Positions 7,369 through 13,479 of a stretch of DNA of 13,479 nucleotides are shown here, piece after piece; within the stretch, counting starts at the first letter, position 1, and each line of letters begins with the position of its first letter. The notes under the pieces were generated by a model, which saw only the letters and a list, made by a program, of their open reading frames with translations, was not told the origin of the DNA and ran no database searches. The DNA lies in contig JAGLJW010000059.1 of the NCBI GenBank assembly GCA_023142215.1, positions 1 through 13,479 of the forward strand, in the 5' to 3' direction. This DNA is from Candidatus Parcubacteria bacterium (GTDB taxonomy: Bacteria > Patescibacteriota > Patescibacteriia > Patescibacteriales > UBA12075). A program made the translations under genes and the position numbers.

Positions 7369-7530
7369 GTAACTACTCACTGATTATATGCTGTCATTGC
7401 GAGCGAATGCGTGGCAATCTCATTAATTACGCATTGTTGCTTGATTCATAAGATTGCCACGTCGTCGCTCTAGCTCCTTCTCGCAATGACAATGAAGTTA
7501 GCTGATTTTGTAGCCTCAGTGAGTAGTTAC
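7369..7530. mobile_element. Non-autonomous IS66-like element (MITE) between the NYN genes
   Basis: The left terminus GTAACTACTCACTGA (7369-7383) and right terminus TCAGTGAGTAGTTAC (7516-7530) are perfect 15-bp inverted repeats. The flanking octamers are TTAAAAAA (7361-7368) and TTAAAAAT (7531-7538), matching at 7 of 8 positions as a target duplication. A matching empty site exists at 8202-8236, where AAAAAGTCAATAGT joins TTAAAAATTTTG directly. The 162-bp element contains 100-bp palindrome D and no gene. Confidence 0.82.
7392..7491. repeat. 100-bp palindromic element D (GCAAT subfamily)
   Basis: It starts TGTCATTGCGAGCGAATGCG and ends CTTCTCGCAATGACA. It has the same arm order as element A and the opposite order to C. 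ATTGC/GCAAT mini-hairpins occur in both arms. It is nested 4 bp inside the left end of the MITE at 7369. Confidence 0.88.
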
Positions 7531-7580
7531 TTAAAAATTTTGTAACTTTAGGTTTAAAATATAATTTAAAAATAAAAATT

Positions 7581-8111
7581 ATGATAAAAAGATTTTTAAA
7601 AGGGAAAGTTAGTGTATTTATAGATGCTTCTAATATATATCATTCTTACAAAAGATTAAAATGGAAAATTGATCTTGCGAAATATGTTGATTATTTGCGT
7701 AAAGAATCTGATTTGTGTGAAATCTATTATTATACAGGTAGAGATTTTGATTCTAACAAGCAGACAAAGTTTATAAATTTTTTAGAAAAAACAGGGTATA
7801 AGGTAAGAAGTAAAAAAATAAAATTTATAAAAAATAATAATACAAAAACAAAAACAAAAGATAATGGATTTTTTAAAGGCAATTTAGATGTTGAATTAGT
7901 CATTGATGTTTTAGAAACAAAAGATGATTATAATTCTTTGATATTAGTTAGTGGAGATTCTGATTTTGAGCCTTTACTTAAATTAATGAAGAAAAAATAT
8001 AATAAAAAATGTTTAGTAATGGCTACTAAACATAGTATTTCAATAGAACTTATTAAATGTGCCAAGTTTATTAATTTTAATAAAATTAAAAAATATATAG
8101 AAAAAGTATAA
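7581..8111 (+). CDS. NYN-domain (PIN-like) putative RNase 2
   Basis: The 176-residue protein is a diverged paralogue of the gene at 6783. Motifs in order are VFIDASNI (12-19; D15), KGNLDVELVIDVL (99-111; D103, E105) and SGDSDF (124-129; D126, D128), the acidic set of the NYN/LabA-type PIN-like fold. A basic Asn/Lys/Thr linker (about 78-95) precedes the second motif, where RNA-binding loops can occur. Function is inferred as metal-dependent RNase; the target is unknown. The start at 7581 is chosen because the conserved N-terminal strand follows within ten residues; no Shine-Dalgarno sequence is seen. The upstream TTAAAAATTTTGTAA leader resembles that of NYN gene 1, although the proteins are far more diverged than the leaders. 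A terminator follows the stop immediately. Confidence 0.88.
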   Translation: MIKRFLKGKVSVFIDASNIYHSYKRLKWKIDLAKYVDYLRKESDLCEIYYYTGRDFDSNKQTKFINFLEKTGYKVRSKKIKFIKNNNTKTKTKDNGFFKGNLDVELVIDVLETKDDYNSLILVSGDSDFEPLLKLMKKKYNKKCLVMATKHSISIELIKCAKFINFNKIKKYIEKV

Positions 8112-8112
8112 A

Positions 8113-8138
8113 CCCACACCTTTCGGTGTGGGCTTTAT
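8113..8138 (+). terminator. Rho-independent terminator after NYN gene 2
   Basis: CCCACACC (8113-8120) and GGTGTGGG (8125-8132) form a perfect 8-bp stem with a TTTC loop, followed by CTTTATT. It begins one base after the stop codon. The T tract is short but the stem is by far the most GC-rich hairpin nearby. Confidence 0.8.
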
Positions 8139-8201
8139 TCCCGCAGATTAATAAAATTAACCCCGAGATGTTTTGTACGGTCATTGTATCATAACAATAT
8201 T

Positions 8202-8236
8202 AAAAAGTCAATAGTTTAAAAATTTTGTAATTTTAG
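8202..8236 (+). other. Paralogous empty site of the MITE, with shared leader
   Basis: AAAAAGTCAATAGT (8202-8215) matches 7348-7361 to the left of the MITE, and TTAAAAATTTTGTAA (8216-8230) matches 7531-7545 to its right. Here they are joined with nothing between. This shows the ancestral junction and supports insertion of the 7369 element. An AT-rich promoter may also lie here, but no box is convincing. Confidence 0.65.
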
Positions 8237-8275
8237 ATAAAAATGAAGAAAATAAAACAAAATAATTATACTTTC
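8216..8275 (+). repeat. Second copy of the NYN gene 1 leader and start, fused to the giant gene
   Basis: The segment matches 6755-6815 across the leader, the ATG and codons for MKKIKQNNY(T)F. Similarity ends at about codon 11, after which the giant protein's own signal region begins. It supplies the most upstream start codon of the giant gene. Confidence 0.8.
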
Positions 8276-11200
8276 AATTCTGGTAAAATTGCGAATATGC
8301 GAAAGACATTTAAGCAAAAATCAATTTCTTTTCTACTTGTTTTTTTATTAGCATTTCAAATAATAATAGGAGTTTTAGTTCCAGCGGATATTTCTTTATT
8401 TCCGCCTAAATTATCTATTCAAGAAACCAAAGCAGCTGGTGAAAGTTGGTATGATAGTAACTATACATATCGGAGAGCTATTACTATTGATCATGATCAA
8501 GTTGCTACTACTACAGATGCTTTTCCAGTATTAGCGACCACTACGCAGAATTATTTAAAAACAACAACTAACGGAGGAAGTGTCCAGAGTGATAGCGGTC
8601 ACGATATCGTTTTCACTGATTCAGACGGTCAGACTTTGTTAAATTATGAAAGAGAAAAATATTCCAGCTCCACTGGCGAAATTGTTTATTGGATTAATAC
8701 AGATATTTCATCAACAAGTGATAAGACGATTTATATGTATTATGGCAATTCTTCTGCCAGCGATCAAGCTACCACGACTGGGGTTTGGGATGATAATTTC
8801 GTGATGGTTCAGCATATGAATCAAACGCCGACTGGTACTGCTCCGCATATGATTGATTCTACTAAATATGATAATGATGGCACGGCAAGTGGGACAATGA
8901 CAGTAAGCGATCAAGTAGCTGGGCAGATTGACGGGAGTTTGGATTTTGATGGAGGGGATGATTATATTGATGTATCTCCAGTATTATCAATTAATAATCT
9001 TCCGATTATGACTATATCAATGTGGGTTAATACAGACAGTTTTGGTGAAGATGAGCAAGGTTATTTATTAAGTAAGGAAGATAACGGAAGTTCAGGATTT
9101 TGGGCAAAGCTAGAGGGTCCTTATTCTGCCATGGAGTTCAGGATTGATTATGATAATATAGATTTGAAAGCTTATTCTGCTCTTGGTAGTTTTTCCAGTT
9201 CTGATTTTAATAATTGGAAATATATTACAATCACTTGGGATGGGACTACAAATGCAAGCGATGTCCATTTTTATAAAGATAGTATTAAATTAACTCACTA
9301 CACAGATGGTGAATCTGATGCTATTGGTAGTCGCGTTTCAGATATTGGGAATAATCTATATATAGGAAATAAATCATTTGCAACTAGAACTTTTGATGGA
9401 ACCATTGACGAAGTTCGCATTTCCAACATTGTTCGCCATGCAAGTTGGATTAAAACAGAATACAATAACCAAAGCGATGTTGCCAGCTTTCTAACTTTTG
9501 AAACACAAGAAGATAAACCGACAGAAAATGTTTTTTATTCTGTTTCACCTTTTGGCACAGGAGACATCTCAAATGATTCACCAAGTATTACCATTGTTGA
9601 TGGAGTAGCTACTTTAAGCCAAGCTCAAACAGGAAATATTGGAACAGGAGTTGAAATAGAATATAATTCTACCAAAGCTTATATTGCTCCGAATAGAATT
9701 GCTTTTATTAGCGGAGGGACAACAGAACTAGAACCAGGAACGAAGATAGAAGGAAATACTTCTGGAGCAACGGGAATTATCAGAGCAATGGAAACTATCT
9801 CAGGAGCATGGGCGAATGGAGATGCAACAGGCTGGATTTATTTTGAAAAAACAACTGGAACTTTTAACGCCAGCGAACAGATCAACAGGACAAAACCAAC
9901 AGCAGTAGGTAGTATTGTGATGACTAATGGAACAATCCAAGGAAATATTGGTAATGGTAATACAGAGTTTGTTGTTAAGAATGCCACAGGAGCAACACCA
10001 ACAGATCAGGCTTCAACTACAGTAACTTCAATCCATCATGTTTGGGGATCGCTGTTTGATTTTGAAGCTAATTTTATAGGAGCTAATTATATTAATAATG
10101 CCGATTTAACTGCAACAAGCACAAATGTAGTTGCTCATGCGGTTTGTTATTATGATCACGATGATCAAACTGCAGATGTAACTGCAGTAGACATTAATTT
10201 CGGAACGACGAGTGTAGATAATTATTTGCAGGTTTATACTCCGATAGGAGGAGCAGAGAGTTTGAATAAGCAGAGGCATAATGGAACAATATCAAGTGGC
10301 TATTATATTGATCCTGTCGCAGGAGGTCATGGAATAACTAATAGTGCTTCATATTCTGTTTTTGATGGGATAAGAATTACAGATGTTGAAAGTACTTATA
10401 ATAAATTATTTTATAATAATGCAGGTGAAGTTACTATAAAAAATTGCATTTTTCATGATTCTGCTGGAGCCAGTACGGATGGTGTTGTTCTTGGAGCTGG
10501 TTACTATAATGTTTATTTTTATAATAATATAATCTATAACATAGTTCGTTATGGATTGGATGTATCAGGATCGGTGGTTAGTGGATATGTTTATAATAAT
10601 ACTGTTCATAATTGCGCTATTGGAATTTATGATATAGGAGCTGCCAGAACACGCTTAAAAAATAATATATCTTTTGGAAATAGTAGTAGTGATTATGATG
10701 ATACGGCTCATGCTGATTCTACGCACAATGCTTCTGATGATGGGACTGCGCCTAATACAAATGAAATTACGCTTTCAAGTTTTATAGTAACAGATTATTT
10801 TGTTAGTGCAACTGATTTTCATATTGATTCAAGTGCAACGTATGCTTCAGAAATAACGGATGTTGGAATTTCACTTTTAAATGATTCGACTAAACCATTT
10901 TCTGCTGATATTGATAGACAGTTTCACTCGTCAAATATTATTTGGGATATCGGCGCAGACGAAACCGCGACTGCGATTTATCGTTCTGTTGGACCAAGCA
11001 AAACAACAGCAGTAGACGATGATAATTCAAATACAGAAACAATAACAATCGCAAGCGGAACAGCAACATTTAGTGCGGTTATCGCAGATAATGTTGGAGT
11101 AGGAGATGTGATTCTTTATGATTCAAGCGATGATAATAATCTAACAAGCGCTGATTTTATCGCTTTTATATCAGCTAGAATAGATAATCAAAATTATACT

Positions 11201-13479
11201 ATTCAAACAGCAACAGGAACAAGCCCAGCAGACTTATCAGCAAATGACACTTGGGCAATTTATCGTGCTTACACAAGTTTAGCTAATGCCGAATCAGGAA
11301 CAGAAAACACAACTCTTTCTGATTTAGGAATTTCTTATACGGGAGGAAATAGGGATTTAGTCACTAATAATGAACAGTGGAATATTGCGTGTTATGCGGA
11401 CGCGGTGGATGAGACAGCGGTTATTATAAATGATTGGACAACAGGAGCACAGAATTATATTAAAATTTACACGCCTGTTTTAACGAGTGAGGTGGGGATT
11501 AGTCAGAGGCATAATGGGGTGTGGGATGATGGAAAATATTGGTCGCATAATAATGATTCTGCAACTTCTATGATTAGTATTCGTGATAATTATGTGAGAA
11601 TATTAGGTATTCAAATACAGGTTACAGGAACAGGAATTAATAACAGACATGGAGTTAGAATTGACACAGTGGCTGTAGGCGGGGCAGAAATATATATTGA
11701 CAGTATGATAATAAAAGGAATATTTAGTGGCACAGGTGAGGGGTATGGGATAAATAATACTTCTGTAAATCCTTCAAATGTTTATATTTATAATAATTTA
11801 ATTTATGATTTTGTGAGCGATTCAGATATAGGATTTAGAGGAATTAGATTACATAGTGGTACGAATACATACATTTATAATAACACAATACAAAATTGTT
11901 ATTATGGGATATTGCGAGATGGAACCACAGCTTATGCAAAAAACAATATTGTTCAAAATTGTACAGACGGTTTTAGTAATGGCGATTTTGATCCTACTTC
12001 CGACTACAATATTTCTGATGTTGATCAAACAGATGCGGATCATGCTAACGCCACTTTTGATGGATATAAAACAGTTAAATTTATAGATTTAGCCAATAAC
12101 GATTTCCATCTTGCTCCAGACGACACAGTAGCTATTGACGCTGGTACTAGTACACCAGGAGATTCTATCGCTTCGCTCCAGAATGACATAGATGGTGATT
12201 ATCGTACTCAGTGGGATATTGGAGCCGATGAAGCATCAATTGAATTTATTGGAATGGTGACGGAAGATGATATTGGTGATAATTATTCTACTCTTGTATC
12301 TTGGGAAACTGGAATGCAAACCGATCTTACAGCAACCAGCACTAGAGTTTTTTCAATTTCTGGTTTAGTTGGAACAGTTTCAGATATTTCATCTGTTATT
12401 GGCACAAGTTCAGGTGTTACCGCTGACGTTGTCCATGTTTCAACTACGACAAATCAAATATTATTAGAAAATATAAGCGGTGATTTTACAGATGGAGAAC
12501 AATTGCAAGTTGATGGAACAAATTATGTAACAATCACAAACCTCGGAAATCCTGCGATTGCTGTAGCTAGGATTGATGGAGCTTGGACAAGTGCAGATAA
12601 TAATAGAGTTACGATAAGTGGTTGGACAACTGGGGAATATAATTATATTAAGATTTATACTACGGATAGCGCACGACATAATGGGAAATGGGATGATGGA
12701 AAGTATAGAATGGAAGTGAGTATGCCGGGAGATGGTCAGCGGGCAATTAGGGTTTGGGAGGAATATACCAGAATAGACGGTTTGCAGATAAAAATGCAGT
12801 CAGAATATACTTCAACTGATATTGTGATAGTTGGGAGTACTTGGGATAGTAATAATGATTTTAGAATTTCAAATAGTATTTTGCAAGGCGATTATACTGG
12901 AAATGGACAAGGGAATGGAATTAGCACTATGAGCTCTTCTAAGGCTAGGGGTAAAATATGGAATAACATAGTTTATGAAATTACTAACGGATATGCAGTA
13001 ACATATAGAGGTTGGGCTTATAATAATACAGCTTACAATTGTTCTAGTGGTTTTAATTCTAATGGATATAGTCCTAAAGGTAATATTGCTCAAAATTGTA
13101 CAAATGGTTTTATTGGTCCGTTTGGTGCTTCTTCCGATTATAATATTTCTGATACTTCCCAAGCTGATGCTGATGATGTTAATGCTACATTTAATGGCTA
13201 TAAAACAGTAAAATTCTTAGACGCAACAAACAACGATTTTCATCTTCATCCAGATGATACTTCTGCAATAAACGCAGGTACAACAACATCAGCACTGTCA
13301 TCCTGGAGCTTAAGCGATAGGATCTCATTGAATTATGATATTGATGGAACATTACGTGGAGGAGCATTTGATATCGGAGCAGATGAAGTTCCAGTTGAAT
13401 TTATTTCAACAATTTGTGAAAATACATCAGCTGGAGGAGATTGTGCTAATTTAGATTACACCAGCTTAGGAGGAACAGG
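8243..13479 (+). CDS. Giant modular surface protein: signal region, DUF2341, LamG, beta-helix modules (3' end outside window)
   Basis: The frame stays open from ATG 8243 to the right edge (at least 1,745 residues). Residues 27-46 are a hydrophobic signal/anchor (SISFLLVFLLAF...), preceded by Lys-rich sequence; possible cleavage lies near ETKAAG (61-66). DUF2341 follows (about 67-190; WYDSNYTYRRAITID, YMYYGN), then a LamG/concanavalin-like domain (about 230-415; LDFDGGDDYIDV ... GTIDEVRIS). Beta-helix modules follow: a variant type II (9533-10974, FYSVSPFG), type II (10979-12238, YRSVG), type I (12239-13390) and the start of another type I. Each complete module ends with NDFHL or a variant and DIGADE. 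The first eleven codons copy those of NYN gene 1; ATG 8297 (MRKTFKQKS) is an alternative, signal-peptide-like start. Two palindromic-repeat arms are read in frame at 12159 and 13296. It is probably secreted and displayed on the surface; the binding target is unknown. Confidence 0.9.
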   Translation, partial: MKKIKQNNYTFNSGKIANMRKTFKQKSISFLLVFLLAFQIIIGVLVPADISLFPPKLSIQETKAAGESWYDSNYTYRRAITIDHDQVATTTDAFPVLATTTQNYLKTTTNGGSVQSDSGHDIVFTDSDGQTLLNYEREKYSSSTGEIVYWINTDISSTSDKTIYMYYGNSSASDQATTTGVWDDNFVMVQHMNQTPTGTAPHMIDSTKYDNDGTASGTMTVSDQVAGQIDGSLDFDGGDDYIDVSPVLSINNLPIMTISMWVNTDSFGEDEQGYLLSKEDNGSSGFWAKLEGPYSAMEFRIDYDNIDLKAYSALGSFSSSDFNNWKYITITWDGTTNASDVHFYKDSIKLTHYTDGESDAIGSRVSDIGNNLYIGNKSFATRTFDGTIDEVRISNIVRHASWIKTEYNNQSDVASFLTFETQEDKPTENVFYSVSPFGTGDISNDSPSITIVDGVATLSQAQTGNIGTGVEIEYNSTKAYIAPNRIAFISGGTTELEPGTKIEGNTSGATGIIRAMETISGAWANGDATGWIYFEKTTGTFNASEQINRTKPTAVGSIVMTNGTIQGNIGNGNTEFVVKNATGATPTDQASTTVTSIHHVWGSLFDFEANFIGANYINNADLTATSTNVVAHAVCYYDHDDQTADVTAVDINFGTTSVDNYLQVYTPIGGAESLNKQRHNGTISSGYYIDPVAGGHGITNSASYSVFDGIRITDVESTYNKLFYNNAGEVTIKNCIFHDSAGASTDGVVLGAGYYNVYFYNNIIYNIVRYGLDVSGSVVSGYVYNNTVHNCAIGIYDIGAARTRLKNNISFGNSSSDYDDTAHADSTHNASDDGTAPNTNEITLSSFIVTDYFVSATDFHIDSSATYASEITDVGISLLNDSTKPFSADIDRQFHSSNIIWDIGADETATAIYRSVGPSKTTAVDDDNSNTETITIASGTATFSAVIADNVGVGDVILYDSSDDNNLTSADFIAFISARIDNQNYTIQTATGTSPADLSANDTWAIYRAYTSLANAESGTENTTLSDLGISYTGGNRDLVTNNEQWNIACYADAVDETAVIINDWTTGAQNYIKIYTPVLTSEVGISQRHNGVWDDGKYWSHNNDSATSMISIRDNYVRILGIQIQVTGTGINNRHGVRIDTVAVGGAEIYIDSMIIKGIFSGTGEGYGINNTSVNPSNVYIYNNLIYDFVSDSDIGFRGIRLHSGTNTYIYNNTIQNCYYGILRDGTTAYAKNNIVQNCTDGFSNGDFDPTSDYNISDVDQTDADHANATFDGYKTVKFIDLANNDFHLAPDDTVAIDAGTSTPGDSIASLQNDIDGDYRTQWDIGADEASIEFIGMVTEDDIGDNYSTLVSWETGMQTDLTATSTRVFSISGLVGTVSDISSVIGTSSGVTADVVHVSTTTNQILLENISGDFTDGEQLQVDGTNYVTITNLGNPAIAVARIDGAWTSADNNRVTISGWTTGEYNYIKIYTTDSARHNGKWDDGKYRMEVSMPGDGQRAIRVWEEYTRIDGLQIKMQSEYTSTDIVIVGSTWDSNNDFRISNSILQGDYTGNGQGNGISTMSSSKARGKIWNNIVYEITNGYAVTYRGWAYNNTAYNCSSGFNSNGYSPKGNIAQNCTNGFIGPFGASSDYNISDTSQADADDVNATFNGYKTVKFLDATNNDFHLHPDDTSAINAGTTTSALSSWSLSDRISLNYDIDGTLRGGAFDIGADEVPVEFISTICENTSAGGDCANLDYTSLGGT
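12159..12188 (-). repeat. Palindromic-repeat arm inserted in frame (minus orientation)
   Basis: On the minus strand it reads TGTCATTCTGGAGCG ... GATAGAATCTC, sharing the outer 12 and inner 11 bases with the left arm of element B; only the middle is shorter. ATTCT pairs with AGAAT. On the plus strand it is translated as GDSIASLQND in the loop between AIDAGTST and DIDGDY. The equivalent loop in the first giant gene (about 2125-2165) lacks it. Confidence 0.85.
12545..12709 (+). repeat. 165-bp type I cassette, copy in second giant gene
   Basis: It aligns gap-free to 2518-2682 at about 84% by hand count, with mostly synonymous changes. It encodes IDGAWTSADNN and YTTDSARHNGKWDDGKYR. It marks the best-conserved part of the type I module, possibly a folded subdomain ahead of the beta-helix. 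Confidence 0.8.
13296..13335 (+). repeat. Palindromic-repeat half-element inserted in frame (plus orientation)
   Basis: It reads TGTCATCCTGGAGCT ... AGCGATAGGATCTCATTGAATTA. It matches the reverse-complemented right half of element B at about 36 of 39 positions with one gap. ATCCT pairs with AGGAT. It is translated as LSSWSLSDRISLNY between AINAGTTT and DIDGTL, the same loop as the insertion at 12159 but in the opposite orientation. Confidence 0.88.

Noticed and set aside
4632..7491. A CRISPR array made of the tandem and palindromic repeats
   Set aside because: The 7-bp tandem has no spacers, and the 100-bp elements are irregularly spaced with genes between; no cas genes are present.
6783..8111. 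The NYN pair as a toxin-antitoxin system
   Set aside because: Both proteins are NYN-type with intact acidic motifs and neither looks like a small DNA-binding antitoxin.
11849..13162. Short ORFs on both strands over the second giant gene
   Set aside because: The plus-strand frame from 8243 is uninterrupted with recognisable modules throughout; the others are antisense or out-of-frame shadows.
8243..13479. A diversity-generating retroelement acting on the giant proteins
   Set aside because: No reverse transcriptase and no template/variable repeat pair with adenine-specific changes were seen; the insertions match palindromic repeats instead.

Overview
The window is AT-rich. It carries two very large, repeat-built surface proteins, each cut by a window edge, flanking three ordinary-sized genes on the same strand. 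The gene style suggests a member of the Candidate Phyla Radiation (Patescibacteria). This is an inference from three things: DUF2341/LamG/beta-helix giant proteins with long N-terminal signal regions, an AAA_14-DUF4143 ATPase, and A-rich starts with no Shine-Dalgarno sequence. No rRNA, tRNA or marker gene is present to confirm it. The standard genetic code fits every gene.

Layout. Positions 1-4626 hold the C-terminal part (1,541 residues, no start visible) of a modular parallel beta-helix protein. Positions 4627-4899 are intergenic, with a 7-base tandem repeat, one 100-bp palindromic element and a promoter-like site. Positions 4900-6144 encode an ATPase with a DUF4143 C-terminus. Positions 6145-6782 are a 638-bp spacer packed with small mobile and palindromic elements. 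Positions 6783-7325 and 7581-8111 encode two NYN-domain (PIN-like) putative RNases, separated by another small mobile element and followed by a terminator. From 8243 to the right edge an uninterrupted frame (at least 1,745 residues) encodes a second giant protein: signal/anchor region, DUF2341, a LamG lectin-like domain, then beta-helix modules paralogous to those of the first protein.

The most unusual content is the repeats. (1) Four elements are each exactly 100 bp and bounded by TGTCAT/ATGACA. Their arms form short hairpins whose stems covary (ATTGC/GCAAT, ATTCT/AGAAT, ATCCT/AGGAT). (2) Two of these sit inside non-autonomous transposon-like elements with GTAACT... termini and 8-bp flanking direct repeats, the hallmark of IS66-family transposition; a third composite is truncated. 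A paralogous empty site lies just upstream of the second giant gene. (3) Single arms of the palindromic family are built, in frame and in both orientations, into the second giant protein, each time in the same loop before the DIDG motif. This resembles the in-frame palindromic elements of Rickettsia. (4) The leader and first eleven codons of the first NYN gene recur at the start of the second giant gene, as if its expression signals were captured.

How the genes work together is not shown by the sequence. The two giant proteins are probably secreted or surface-displayed, and their shared modules could recombine across the locus. The ATPase and the two NYN proteins are intracellular by sequence and may be passengers or a small separate cassette.
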